Part shown: positions 36,437-45,523 of the stretch, in pieces | Numbering within the stretch: the stretch's first letter is position 1 | Layout: every line of letters begins with the position of its first letter | NCBI RefSeq assembly: GCF_038630985.1 | Contig: NZ_CP152049.1 | Location: 6,339,501-6,403,500, forward strand | Direction: 5' to 3' | Length of the DNA stretch: 64,000 nt | From: Paenibacillus sp. FSL H8-0548 | GTDB lineage: Bacteria; Bacillota; Bacilli; Paenibacillales; Paenibacillaceae | The notes under the pieces: generated by a model | What the model was told of the DNA's origin: nothing | Seen by the model: only the letters and a program-made list of their open reading frames with translations | Databases searched by the model: none | Position numbers and translations under genes: made by a program

Positions 36437-36765
36437 CTCTGATCATCCACCCCACTAAATTAGTCTTGCCCTTAGTTGTCAATTTACTTATGTATACTAT
36501 TTGTCGGCAAAACGACTGACAAATTTTAGACTCACCATACATTCTATTGAAAATTTATTAGAAACATTCCTCCACGTACGAGCCTTCCTACAAAAAAATC
36601 AGTTGCGGCAAGAACCTGTGATTTACCTCTGACAATAAAACAAGAGTATGGTACATGGAACCATTACGCTTGCAACTGCTTTATCTGCCCATAAAGGCAA
36701 CTCTTCCTCTACTATCTACAAACTTCTGCAACAATAACCGTATTATGACCTCTAGCAACGGATAA

Positions 36766-36776
36766 ACTGATATAAT
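36766..36776 (+). promoter_or_regulatory. Extended -10 promoter of the ROK regulator gene
   Basis: TGATATAAT (TG-n-TATAAT, TATAAT at 36771-36776) lies 39 bases before the ATG at 36815. No good -35 is present, which is normal for extended -10 promoters. The rest of the 378-base gap from 36437 shows nothing recognisable. Confidence 0.6.
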
Positions 36777-36814
36777 AGACATACTACACTTGCTTGCTTG
36801 ATATGGGGGAAAAC

Positions 36815-37987
36815 ATGATTATCGGTGATGCGGCCTACATAAAAAAGATGAATCGCGCTTCAATTCTTAAAGGGATTTTAAAAGAAGGCATGATCTCACG
36901 AGCAGAGTTATCCAAGGTTACTGCTTTAACCAGAGCAACAATCTCATCACAAGTAGCTGATCTATTAGAAGAAGACTTAGTCGTGGAGACGCAGCTAGAG
37001 CATAACGTTGTCGGTCGTAAGCCAATCATGCTCTCTTTGAATGCAGAAGCAGGCTATGCCCTTGGCATCGATCTCGCCTACGATGAAATTAAGTTCATCC
37101 TTTCCGACCTACTCGGCAGACCAATAGCTTCTGCCTCCATTAAAACGCCTAGTACCGACTATAAAGAAATACTCTCCCTGTTAATTAATTATATTGCCAT
37201 GTACAATGAACAATTTCAGGGCAGTCGTTACGGCATTGTAGGTATTGTTATTGCGGTGCATGGTCTTGTTGCAAGCGATGAGGTTATCCATTATGCGCCT
37301 CGTTTTCACTGGAACCATATTGATTTGAAGAGTGATCTAGAGAAAACTGTGAGCAATAAAATTTTCATCGAAAATAATGCTAATTTAAGCGCACTAGCCG
37401 AAAGAGTTTTTATCCATCATGAAACTGACAATCTACTATGTGCTACTTTCTATAAAGGCATTGGCTTAGGTATGATTATGAACGATAAATTTTTCCGTGG
37501 TCATGATGGATTTGCCGGAGAAATTGGCCATATGATTGTTGTACCGGAAGGTCATCCTTGCAATTGCGGCAATAAAGGCTGCTTTGAGAAATATGCGTCC
37601 GAATCAAGTGTCTTTGAATATTTATCTCAAAAAAGAGGAATGAAAGACGTATCCTATCAGCAAATAGAACAGTGGCTTGCTGAAGGCGATTCAGAGGTAG
37701 AGGAGCTATTGCAGAAAACTATTTATTACCTCTCCATCGGTCTGAATAACATGATCAATATGTACAATCCCGATGTCGTTGTATTAGATAGCGAGCTATT
37801 GCGAATGTATCCCGATGCCTTGAACAAAATCAAACAAAATCTCAACTCTAAAATTAGTCATTATCGCAAGCTTGCTATATCCTCACTCGGAAGAAATTCC
37901 TGCGTTATGGGTGCATGCGCACTCGCTATCACCTATTTTCTTGATGTTAAATCCCTTATTTTACCCAATCATAGAACGCTGGTTTAA
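36815..37987 (+). CDS. ROK-family transcriptional regulator (XylR/NagC-type)
   Basis: 390 residues. An N-terminal winged HTH (NRASILKGILKEGMISRAELSKVTALTRATISSQVADLL) is followed by the ROK sugar-kinase-like domain. The zinc-binding motif H-x-CNCGNKGCFEKY is near 250. GGGGGA precedes the ATG at 36815; the upstream TTG at 36794 has no ribosome site. These proteins repress sugar genes and release DNA on binding a sugar. No sugar gene is adjacent in the same direction, so its target is not evident; it may act on distant genes or on the importers here. Confidence 0.9.
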   Translation: MIIGDAAYIKKMNRASILKGILKEGMISRAELSKVTALTRATISSQVADLLEEDLVVETQLEHNVVGRKPIMLSLNAEAGYALGIDLAYDEIKFILSDLLGRPIASASIKTPSTDYKEILSLLINYIAMYNEQFQGSRYGIVGIVIAVHGLVASDEVIHYAPRFHWNHIDLKSDLEKTVSNKIFIENNANLSALAERVFIHHETDNLLCATFYKGIGLGMIMNDKFFRGHDGFAGEIGHMIVVPEGHPCNCGNKGCFEKYASESSVFEYLSQKRGMKDVSYQQIEQWLAEGDSEVEELLQKTIYYLSIGLNNMINMYNPDVVVLDSELLRMYPDALNKIKQNLNSKISHYRKLAISSLGRNSCVMGACALAITYFLDVKSLILPNHRTLV

Positions 37988-37990
37988 AGC

Positions 37991-38048
37991 GTACAACAGA
38001 AATAACGAAGACCGCTCAAAGCAGCGGTCTTCGTTATTTCTGTTGTAC
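37991..38048. terminator. Perfect 26-bp hairpin after the ROK gene
   Basis: Arms 37991-38016 and 38023-38048 are exact reverse complements over 26 bases, with a six-base loop (CAAAGC). It begins four bases past the ROK stop. There is no T run after it, so it is not a standard intrinsic terminator; it may stabilise the 3' end of the mRNA or be a fold-back repeat. Confidence 0.7.
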
Positions 38049-38102
38049 GTATCGTTACTTCAAGCACATAAATATGATGCCGCTTTTATCATATATTTCA
38101 AA

Positions 38103-38187
38103 CTATATAACTTGAACATAAAAAATGAAGTTTTAGCGAAGCGAGCAGATCGTTCTGAAGAAACGGAGTGTTCGACTTTGCAGTCTT
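38103..38187. repeat. Half copy of the 198-bp palindromic element
   Basis: CTATATAACTTGAAC (38103-38117) and the stretch 38134-38174 (containing GCGAAGCGAGCAGATCGTTC and AAACGGAGTGTTCG) match the reverse complement of 29837-29921 with few differences. The other half, needed to form the long palindrome, is missing here. Confidence 0.65.
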
Positions 38188-38393
38188 ATGGTGCAGGAAC
38201 TATTTTGCCAAAGCTATTGAAAAAGATGGATCGCCCCATACCTCCTCTTATGAAGAAGAACAAAGAATTCACTGACGAAGAAATGCCGGGATTTGCGGTC
38301 AACTTCTTTGGCAGTGCAGAAATTAGCTTGATTTTATGTCGTTATATCAGATTAAAGGATTATGCGTACTTTATACAAATCGAGTTAATATAA
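38188..38393 (+). pseudogene. Unrecognised 3' gene fragment
   Basis: An open frame ends at 38393 and encodes ...ILPKLLKKMDRPIPP, then MKKNKEFTDEEMPGF and AEISLILCRYIR. It looks like a real protein end (balanced composition), but I do not recognise the family. The frame runs upstream through the half repeat and hairpin into the ROK gene, which is clearly accidental, so no proper start exists. Best read as a remnant whose 5' part was lost next to the repeat. Confidence 0.35.
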
Positions 38394-38410
38394 TGGCATT
38401 TTTAAGAATA

Positions 38411-39037
38411 CTAAATTATTATATTTCTATGCATTACCTTATTTACATTATGCCTTACGGTATTATGACCGGCTTTAGTACCTTTACCAATAGCTATAAG
38501 CATAACATCTAAATACCTTTCAGAAATATTTAAGATTGCTTTTAATTTCTTAGAATCATAGCCTGACATAGTAATTGTTTCAAAGCCTGCTTCATTTGCT
38601 AACAAAATTAATGACATTGAAGCAAGACTTACATCTCTAATTAATTCTAGCTTTAGATCTTCATTTGATTTATTTTCATAATATTTCACTGCAGCATTCG
38701 CTAGATAATCCCTTAGCGCTTCATCAAAAAAACCTGCTTGAAATCCTTCTTCATGTATCTTAATGATATTATCTTTTTCAAATGCTTGATAATCACCAAG
38801 CATAACAATTAAAGCTGAAGCTTCTACCACTTGTTGTTGATTAAAAGCTATAGGTAACAATAAACTTCTTAAGTCTGGATCATCAATAATTAAGTATCGA
38901 GTTGCTTGAATATTATTTCCATTGGGCGACTTACTTGCACCTTCAATTAATGAAGTTAGAATTTCTGAACTTATTTTATAACTTGAATCATAATGTCTAA
39001 CTGAACGTCTTTTTTCCAAAATATTTTTCACACTCAT
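38411..39037 (-). CDS. Nitroreductase-family protein
   Basis: 208 residues from the ATG at 39037, eight bases past GGAG. The FMN-binding start ILEKRRSVRHYDSSYKI, the middle SPNGNNIQATRYLIID and the end of the fold (LANEAGFETITMSGYDSKKLKAILNI) are typical. The family reduces nitro compounds or quinones with FMN and NAD(P)H. A longer frame up to 39232 is an artefact: it reads into the adjacent IS element. AT-rich compared with neighbours. It was probably once divergent from the HxlR gene at 40716, now separated by the IS. Confidence 0.85.
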   Translation of the reverse strand: MSVKNILEKRRSVRHYDSSYKISSEILTSLIEGASKSPNGNNIQATRYLIIDDPDLRSLLLPIAFNQQQVVEASALIVMLGDYQAFEKDNIIKIHEEGFQAGFFDEALRDYLANAAVKYYENKSNEDLKLELIRDVSLASMSLILLANEAGFETITMSGYDSKKLKAILNISERYLDVMLIAIGKGTKAGHNTVRHNVNKVMHRNIII

Positions 39038-39086
39038 TTTATCAACTCCGAAATCATTATTTATTGCTTCTTTTATTATAGTAAGT

Positions 39087-39102
39087 GAATCAATTTCATA
39101 AT
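39087..39102. repeat. Left half of the palindrome split by the IS element
   Basis: GAATCAATTTCATAAT here is the exact reverse complement of ATTATGAAATTGATTC at 40621-40636. Removing the IS would bring the two together as one 16+16-bp palindrome in the nitroreductase/HxlR promoter region. Confidence 0.7.
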
Positions 39103-40620
39103 AATAAAGCCTTGCTAGGACTAGCTTCTTAAGGCATAGAAAAAGGAGTACCTCCCCAAATCTCGAATAGGTAAAGTAACCACACCATACCGAAAGAGAC
39201 GAGGAGAACTCCCTATGCCATATATACGACACGAGAGCTTATTTACCCTGCAAGAGCTTTATGAAATGGAACAAAAAGATCGTTTCCTTGAGATTTTCTC
39301 TACCATCGATATTACGCCTATCTTGCGCTTGGTCAGAAAAACATCTCTTTATGGCGCTCCCGTTGAAGTGAATTACAGGGCGATGGTCTATTCCTTAATC
39401 GTTAGAATCGTTGAACGTATTCCTACGATCAAAGATTTAATAAAGCGTCTTCAGCATGACATCCTATTCCGCTTGGATTGTGGCTTTATGCTTTCAGAAG
39501 CCATTCCTTCTGCATCTTCCTATTCCAGGCTGGTGCGCAAGATGAGCCAAAGCTATGCGCTAGAAGAAATGCAAGACCAGTTGTTAAAGCAAGCCATGGC
39601 AGAATCATTCATTACGGACGATACCGTTGCCATAGATGCAACTCATATCGAGGCTCGGGATCAAGCGCCTGCAAAGCAAGAAAAGGAAAAACCCAAACCT
39701 AAAAAGCGTGGTCGAAAATCAAAAGCCGAACGTGAAGCTTGGCTCGAACAAAAACAAGAAGAAGAGAAACAAAAGCCAATCTTCGAGAAAGAAATCGCTG
39801 CACAACTCAGCGAGACGTTCCATGTTCTAAGGGATGAAATGCCTCTTCACCCGCAGTGGGGAATCAAGAAAAATAGTGATGGGAAAAACGTCTTTTGGTA
39901 TGGCTATAAAGGTCATCTTGCAGTCGGAACCAAGAGTCAATATATCCTTGGAGCCATGCTCTCTTCTGGGAACTTGAATGATGGTAAAGCCGCGATTCCG
40001 CTCCTAAAAGGGATTGCTTTGCAGCATCCAAATTTCCATTTCAACTATGCAGCGATGGATGCAGGTTACGATTATGAGCCCATATATAAGCAAGTGCGAG
40101 AAGCGAAGGCTCATGCCGTTATCGCTTATAACCGTCGGCGAGAACCCGAACTTGTCGGGTTTGACGAACACTTCGCCCCTACCTGTGTGAGAGAGCATTC
40201 GTATCGTTACGACAGCTACGACTCGAAATATGAAACGCTCAAATACGTACGACCGAAAGAATGTGAGAGCTGTCCATTAACGCATGATTCACTTTGCCAG
40301 AAGGTTTACAAGATGAAGATCACAATTGATCTTAGAAAGTATAGTGCTCCGGCTCGAGGCTCGAAACTTTGGAAAGAAATCGCTAAAAAACGATCTGCAG
40401 TCGAAAGAGTGAATGCTTACCTAAAGGAATTCTTCCAGTTGAACAATGTAAGACATCGAACAGGTCAAAAAGCGAAAGCACATTTTAACTTGGTAACGCT
40501 GGTTTATAATTGCACAAAGTTAGCATGCGATCGTCTAAGTCGCCAATTACAAGAAGTAGCAGCATAATTTAAAAAACGAAAATGCTCACATTCGGTTAGT
40601 CTACGATTCTTTAACTATGC
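39103..40620 (+). mobile_element. IS1182-family insertion sequence (ends approximate)
   Basis: About 1.5 kb around one transposase gene, lying between the two halves of a palindrome. Exact ends are not resolved: weak terminal matches (TAGGACTAGC near 39116 and, read inward from the right, TAGACTAACC near 40602) suggest the element spans roughly 39.1-40.6 kb. IS1182 members are known to insert in palindromic or hairpin targets, which fits. The transposase is intact, so the copy may be active. Confidence 0.75.
39215..40567 (+). CDS. IS1182-family transposase
   Basis: 450 residues, full length. N-terminal DUF772-like DNA-binding region (residues about 20-130: LVRKTSLYGAPVEVNYRAMVYSLIVR). The catalytic DDE domain has its first Asp in DDTVAIDATHIE near 145 and a second in YAAMDAGYDYEP near 280. 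The third acidic residue is in KRSAVERVNAYLKEFF near 412. A lysine-rich insert (KEKPKPKKRGRKSK) follows the first Asp. GAGGAGAACTCCCT precedes the ATG. It cuts and joins the IS ends. Confidence 0.92.
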   Translation: MPYIRHESLFTLQELYEMEQKDRFLEIFSTIDITPILRLVRKTSLYGAPVEVNYRAMVYSLIVRIVERIPTIKDLIKRLQHDILFRLDCGFMLSEAIPSASSYSRLVRKMSQSYALEEMQDQLLKQAMAESFITDDTVAIDATHIEARDQAPAKQEKEKPKPKKRGRKSKAEREAWLEQKQEEEKQKPIFEKEIAAQLSETFHVLRDEMPLHPQWGIKKNSDGKNVFWYGYKGHLAVGTKSQYILGAMLSSGNLNDGKAAIPLLKGIALQHPNFHFNYAAMDAGYDYEPIYKQVREAKAHAVIAYNRRREPELVGFDEHFAPTCVREHSYRYDSYDSKYETLKYVRPKECESCPLTHDSLCQKVYKMKITIDLRKYSAPARGSKLWKEIAKKRSAVERVNAYLKEFFQLNNVRHRTGQKAKAHFNLVTLVYNCTKLACDRLSRQLQEVAA

Positions 40621-40636
40621 ATTATGAAATTGATTC
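40621..40636. repeat. Right half of the palindrome split by the IS element
   Basis: ATTATGAAATTGATTC, exact reverse complement of 39087-39102. It lies 80 bases upstream of the HxlR start. A second small inverted repeat (GTGG-n5-CCAC, 40672-40684) lies nearer the gene. Confidence 0.65.
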
Positions 40637-40715
40637 AAGTAATAATTAATAAGAAAATAACGCACAAAAATGTGGTATAGCCACTTTTAGGTACCTATTC
40701 AGGAGGAACAGGAAC

Positions 40716-41066
40716 ATGGTTAAGTATAATACTGGAATCAATATTTTCATGAATATTGCAGGTGGAAAATGGAAATGTTTAATCCTATTCTTCTTGAGTC
40801 AAAAATCAGTAAGAACAAAAGAGTTTTACGAATTAATACCTGGAATTACCCAAAAAGTCTTGACAGATCAATTGAAACAGTTAGAAAGAGATGGACTTGT
40901 ACAAAGAGAAGTATTTAATGAGATACCTCCAAAAGTAGAATACAGCTTAACTGATCTAGGAAGATCATTTGTACCAGTATTAAACACAATGTGTGACTGG
41001 GGTAATAAGTATGGAATTATAAAAGGTATAGATAAAGATCAACAAATTTATTGTGATCATAATTAA
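40716..41066 (+). CDS. HxlR-family transcriptional regulator
   Basis: 116 residues. The winged HTH is clear: IAGGKWKCLILFFLSQKSVRTKEFYELIPGITQKVLTDQLKQLERDGLVQR, followed by the wing PPKVEYSLTDLG. The family responds to aldehydes, quinones or redox stress and often controls a neighbouring reductase. GGAGGAACAGGAAC precedes the ATG. It is divergent from the nitroreductase gene; both are AT-rich and look like one imported unit interrupted by the IS. Confidence 0.9.
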   Translation: MVKYNTGINIFMNIAGGKWKCLILFFLSQKSVRTKEFYELIPGITQKVLTDQLKQLERDGLVQREVFNEIPPKVEYSLTDLGRSFVPVLNTMCDWGNKYGIIKGIDKDQQIYCDHN

Positions 41067-41175
41067 CCCTAAATTCCATCTAATGCTCCCCCTCTTATAA
41101 TTTCATAGACAGTTATTAAAAATAACTTATTTAGCAGGTAAACAACATTTTCCAGATATGCTTAATAAACACGAA

Positions 41176-41218
41176 AATAGCCTAATCCCTTCTGCGCGAT
41201 GACAGGGATTAGGCTATT
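41176..41218 (-). terminator. Terminator of the GH31/importer operon
   Basis: Perfect 15-bp arms AATAGCCTAATCCCT (41176-41190) and AGGGATTAGGCTATT (41204-41218), 13 bases past the GH31 stop, followed on the minus strand by TTCG. Confidence 0.75.
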
Positions 41219-41230
41219 ACTGTGTCTATC

Positions 41231-43681
41231 TTACTTTAATATTTGTACGACTAACTCCATATCATCGAATGTATTAGGCACCTTTAGCTTAAGTTCCTGA
41301 ATCTCGGCATCGTATGACCAGGTACCGCCGAATTCCTCAAGACTAATGCTTCCATTAGATGTGACGATTTCGATATTATTTGGAACAAAATTCAACGATT
41401 TCACATTTAAATCCAACATCTTACGTTCATCTGACAATCCTTTTAGTTGATACTTAAGCCTCAGCGTCATAGAATCTTGCTTAAATGCCGCAGATGTCCC
41501 TAATAGATTGTAAGCACCGTTCTCGTAATCATAAGTCCGGGCATCATCCTCATACCATTGACCATATGATTCGCTGCCCGCTGCGCCAGTATAAATCATA
41601 AGTGTGATGTTTGCCTGCTCGTTCATTTCTGGTTTCCAGTGATCATCGGAAAGCTCCGGAAGCATGGTTCCTGCCTTGACATAAAGCGGCAGCACATCAA
41701 CAGGCGCATGCGCCAATATTTGACCTCCTCCTATATGACGTTCGCCCGTCCAATAATCGATCCATTCTCCTTCCGGCAAATAAACCGCACGGTACTCCGT
41801 GCTTGGACGAAGAATAGGGGCTACAAGCAAGCCGTTGCCCACTAAGAATTGATCGCATAAATTATAGACGTTGCGATCATTCGGATATTCGAGAATGAGC
41901 GGACGCATAATTGGCAGCCCTGTTTGATTCGCTTCATAAAACTGTGTATACAAATAAGGCAGCAGACGATAACGCAAGCGAATATATTTACGGCAGATCT
42001 CTTCAACTTGCGGCCCGAATACCCAAGGCTCTTGGCGCACGGATTCAAGAACACTATGATTGCGGCAATAGGGAAAAAACACTCCTGCTTGTGTCCAACG
42101 AGCCAGTAATTCCGGAGTAGCATCGTGGGCAAAACCACCAATATCAGGACCGGAAAATGGCTGGCCGGATAAGCCTAGATTGAGCACCATCGGAATAGCC
42201 ATGGCAAGATGTTCCCAAAAGCTGCGATTATCTCCCGTCCAAGTGGCTGCATACTTCTGTACGCCCGCATAACCTGCACGTGTCAATACAAACGGACGCT
42301 CTCCATTCAACTGTTTCTTTAATCCTTGCTGCGTTGCCATCGACATTAGCATTCCATAAAGATTATGAATCTCGCGGTGAGTTTTTGGGGTTCCGTCGTT
42401 TCCGTGTACCACATCAAGATCCATTGTTTTTGTAGCGTTGAACACGGCAGGCTCATTCATGTCATTCCAAATCCCATGGATTCCGAGATCTGTATAGTAC
42501 TTATGCTGTTCCCCCCACCAACTGCGTACTTCCTCTTCCGTAAAATCAGGAAATGCGCTCGCTCCCGGCCAAACATTACCGATAAACAATTCGCCTTCGA
42601 GCTTGCGGCAGAAATAATCGTTTTTTATGCCTTCTTGATACGGAAGATATTCAGCGTCTTTCTTGACACCAGGATCCACGATTGGAACAATTCTGATGCC
42701 CATTTCCTTTAGCTCATTAATCATCTCTTTAGGGTTCGGGAACCTTACCGGATCAAAAGTAAACACACGATACTCATCCATGTAGTGAATATCCAAGTGA
42801 ATAACATCACAAGGGATATTTTTGTCGCGGAAGTTTCTGGCTAGTGTCATGACCTCTTCCTGATTCATATAGCTATAACGGGATTGATGATAGCCGATTG
42901 CCCAAGCGGGCGGGAGATCCATCCGCCCCGTCAAGCCGCTGTAGTTTTTTACTACATCCTTCAGATCAGGCCCGTAAACGAAATAATAATCAATCGTGCC
43001 TGAGTGGATTTGAAACGTGTATGAATTTTCGCTCGTGCGCATATCAAACGAAGAACGGCCCGGATTATCCAGAAAAATACCGTACGTAGGCTTATCGTAG
43101 CGAAAATGAATTAGAAACGGAATGGATACATATAGGCAATCAATTTCGGGTACATGGGGATCATAAACATCCGAATTCCACATGTTATACTTTTCACCCT
43201 TTTTATCCAAAAAGCTTGTTTTTTCCCCTAATCCATAAATATGAGAGTCCGGTTCCATCTGTTTTCTACAACCATACTCACCTCGACCTGCCTTGAAGAG
43301 CTCTTCTTCCTTAGAGATCAGTTCGCCATCGGCATTGTAGAAATCCAATCGGGCATCCGACTTTTCCAAGACCACCGTAAGAGCCGGCAGTATTAGCTTA
43401 TACTGCTGAGGAGTTTCTTCCAATTGAACTTCAACCTGGTTGAAAGCATCGTCTTGAACAGCGACTGTAGAACTCAAATCAAGTACATGATCCAACAGCA
43501 GCTTCACACGAACGATATACTCATTGACCGGCTGAAGCAGGAGAGTCGCGTTCTCACCACGGAATAAATAAACGTTATCTTTTTCACTATGAACCGATTG
43601 AATTGAACCTATTCGCCAATCATTTCCTATAACAGGAACTAAGTCACTTTTGTCTGGATGGATCGTTTCGCTAGTTTGCAT
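41231..43681 (-). CDS. GH31-family alpha-glucosidase/alpha-xylosidase
   Basis: 816 residues, no signal peptide, so intracellular. The GH31 nucleophile motif GIWNDMNEPAVF is near 403 and the acid/base Asp in TGDNRSFWEHL near 482. NLGLSGQPFSGPDIGGFA and the C-terminal beta domains with LPEGEWIDYWTGER are also typical. The N-terminal domain (residues 1-230) carries the usual beta-sandwich. It cleaves alpha-linked glucose (or xylose) from oligosaccharides. The last gene of an operon with an LplA-type binding protein and two permeases, next to an amylase, it probably processes imported alpha-glucans such as isomalto- or maltosaccharides. Confidence 0.92.
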   Translation of the reverse strand: MQTSETIHPDKSDLVPVIGNDWRIGSIQSVHSEKDNVYLFRGENATLLLQPVNEYIVRVKLLLDHVLDLSSTVAVQDDAFNQVEVQLEETPQQYKLILPALTVVLEKSDARLDFYNADGELISKEEELFKAGRGEYGCRKQMEPDSHIYGLGEKTSFLDKKGEKYNMWNSDVYDPHVPEIDCLYVSIPFLIHFRYDKPTYGIFLDNPGRSSFDMRTSENSYTFQIHSGTIDYYFVYGPDLKDVVKNYSGLTGRMDLPPAWAIGYHQSRYSYMNQEEVMTLARNFRDKNIPCDVIHLDIHYMDEYRVFTFDPVRFPNPKEMINELKEMGIRIVPIVDPGVKKDAEYLPYQEGIKNDYFCRKLEGELFIGNVWPGASAFPDFTEEEVRSWWGEQHKYYTDLGIHGIWNDMNEPAVFNATKTMDLDVVHGNDGTPKTHREIHNLYGMLMSMATQQGLKKQLNGERPFVLTRAGYAGVQKYAATWTGDNRSFWEHLAMAIPMVLNLGLSGQPFSGPDIGGFAHDATPELLARWTQAGVFFPYCRNHSVLESVRQEPWVFGPQVEEICRKYIRLRYRLLPYLYTQFYEANQTGLPIMRPLILEYPNDRNVYNLCDQFLVGNGLLVAPILRPSTEYRAVYLPEGEWIDYWTGERHIGGGQILAHAPVDVLPLYVKAGTMLPELSDDHWKPEMNEQANITLMIYTGAAGSESYGQWYEDDARTYDYENGAYNLLGTSAAFKQDSMTLRLKYQLKGLSDERKMLDLNVKSLNFVPNNIEIVTSNGSISLEEFGGTWSYDAEIQELKLKVPNTFDDMELVVQILK

Positions 43682-43705
43682 TTCAATTTCTCCAATCTAT
43701 TCATA

Positions 43706-44599
43706 TCAGCCCTTCACAGAACCAAGCGTTATTCCTTTAACAAAATACTTTTGGAAAAATGGATAAATAACTAAAAGAGGAAGCATGGAAATGAAAATTT
43801 TCGCTGCATTTAACGTCTGATTGGACAGGCTTGTAAGCCGTTTAGCCGATTCCGCGTCCACTTTGGAGGGATCGATAACAATCGTCACTTGACGAATATA
43901 GGATTGCAAAGGATAATTTTCATTTTTCGTCATTAACACGAGAGCCTGGAAAAATTCATTCCAATGTCCTACGATCGTAAACACCAGTATAGTTGCCAGC
44001 ACCGGTGTAGATAATGGCAAGAAAATTCCAAACAGAATGCGCCATGGTCCTGCTCCGTCGATCAGTGCGGATTCTTCCATCTCCTTCGGTAAATTCCGAA
44101 AGAAATTCATGACCAGTATGACATTAAAAACAGGCAGGCCGCCTCCAAGCACAAGTCCCCAAATGGTGTTGATCAAACCGAGAGATTTCATCGTCATGTA
44201 CCATGGAACCAACCCGCCGCCGAACAACATACAAAAAATGAGAAGCCACATGAAAATGTTTCTGGGCTTAAATTCTTTAGATGTCTTGGAGAGCGGATAC
44301 GACATTAACAACACGATGAAAAAAGTAATGATGGCACTATAGAATACACGCTGCACTGAAATGAAAAATGACCTAAAAAACTGACCGTCATCAATGATGG
44401 TTTCATAAGAGCCAAACGTAAAGCCTTGAGGCCAAATAAAAACCTGGCCGGCGGCAACTGCCGATCTATCACTTAATGAAACAACCAGCGTATACCAAAC
44501 GGGCAATATGCAAAGAAGCGTGATCACTACGAGCAAGAATATATTGAAACCATTAAACAGCTTTGATAGAACCGAACGTTCTTCTACCATTATCATCAC
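43706..44599 (-). CDS. Sugar ABC transporter permease (YtcP-type, GH31 locus)
   Basis: 297 residues with six membrane helices, EAA loop MEESALIDGAGPWRILFGIFLPLSTP and end YFVKGITLGSVKG. It starts within GTGATGATAATG after AAAGATG; the first ATG may be the true start. It pairs with the LplB-type permease ten bases upstream. No ATPase gene is adjacent. Confidence 0.9.
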   Translation of the reverse strand: MMIMVEERSVLSKLFNGFNIFLLVVITLLCILPVWYTLVVSLSDRSAVAAGQVFIWPQGFTFGSYETIIDDGQFFRSFFISVQRVFYSAIITFFIVLLMSYPLSKTSKEFKPRNIFMWLLIFCMLFGGGLVPWYMTMKSLGLINTIWGLVLGGGLPVFNVILVMNFFRNLPKEMEESALIDGAGPWRILFGIFLPLSTPVLATILVFTIVGHWNEFFQALVLMTKNENYPLQSYIRQVTIVIDPSKVDAESAKRLTSLSNQTLNAAKIFISMLPLLVIYPFFQKYFVKGITLGSVKG

Positions 44600-44608
44600 A
44601 TCTTTCTG

Positions 44609-45499
44609 CTAAAAAATTCTGTAATTCGCAAAGCGATAGGCCAGTCCGTATGAGACTGAGATCAGGAACAAACCAATAACCGATTTAAGCAGCCCAACGG
44701 CTGTCGCAAGCCCGTACTGCATATCCAGCAAGCCCGCTCTGTAGACCCAGGTATCAATAATATCGCCTGTTGAATATACCGATGGATTGTAAAGATTGAA
44801 TATTTGATCGAATCCAGCATTCAAAATATTGCCCAAACTTAATGTTCCAAGTAAAACCACAACCGGCAAAATACTAGGAAGGGTGATACTTATCAATCTT
44901 TTAAATTGGGAAGCTCCGTCAATGGCTGCTGCTTCGTACATTTCAGGGTTAATAGAGGTTAACGCTGCAAAATAAATGATGGCCGCAAAACCAAACTCTT
45001 TCCAAACATCACTTAACACAACCAGCCAAGGAAACAGATTGGCATTAGCAAAAAACAGAGTCGGCTCAACGCCAAATACAGAAAAAATCTGGTTGACCGG
45101 TCCTGAATACGACAGGATATCAAGCATAATACCGGCAACAATAACCCAAGATAAAAAATGCGGCAAATACACAATCGTTTGAACGGACCTTGTAAACAAT
45201 CTGTTCCTCACTTCATTCAACATGAGTGCAAATACCAGAGGGAAGATCAAATTGCCAATCATTTTTAACAAGGCGATAAAAACAGTGTTCTTAAATACTT
45301 GTTTGCTGTCATCAAGCTCAAACATATACGTAAAGTTATCCAGGCCGATCCACTCTGACTTAAATATGCCTAAGCCCGGGTTAAAATCTTTGAATGCCAT
45401 CAGAATCCCATACATAGGAAGTAAATTAAAAAAAAACAGCCACAATAATCCGGGTAGGAGCATCAAATAGTAATGTTTATAAGCGCTTCGGTTAAGCAT
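44609..45499 (-). CDS. Sugar ABC transporter permease (LplB-type, GH31 locus)
   Basis: 296 residues, six membrane helices, entry YKHYYLMLLPGLLWLFFFNLLPMYG, EAA loop YEAAAIDGASQFKRLISITLP and end AYRFANYRIF. AAGGGGAAATTAAA precedes the ATG. It follows the binding-protein gene after a hairpin-containing gap. Confidence 0.92.
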   Translation of the reverse strand: MLNRSAYKHYYLMLLPGLLWLFFFNLLPMYGILMAFKDFNPGLGIFKSEWIGLDNFTYMFELDDSKQVFKNTVFIALLKMIGNLIFPLVFALMLNEVRNRLFTRSVQTIVYLPHFLSWVIVAGIMLDILSYSGPVNQIFSVFGVEPTLFFANANLFPWLVVLSDVWKEFGFAAIIYFAALTSINPEMYEAAAIDGASQFKRLISITLPSILPVVVLLGTLSLGNILNAGFDQIFNLYNPSVYSTGDIIDTWVYRAGLLDMQYGLATAVGLLKSVIGLFLISVSYGLAYRFANYRIF

Positions 45500-45523
45500 T
45501 TTAATTTCCCCTTAAAAAGGATA

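Noticed and set aside
37872..38393. 173-codon plus-strand open frame after the ROK gene
   Set aside because: It begins inside the ROK gene in another frame and runs through a perfect hairpin and a repeat. Only its last part may be a true remnant.
39038..39232. 65-residue N-terminal extension of the nitroreductase
   Set aside because: It reads into the IS end and overlaps the transposase start. The ATG at 39037 has a good ribosome site and gives the normal family N-terminus.
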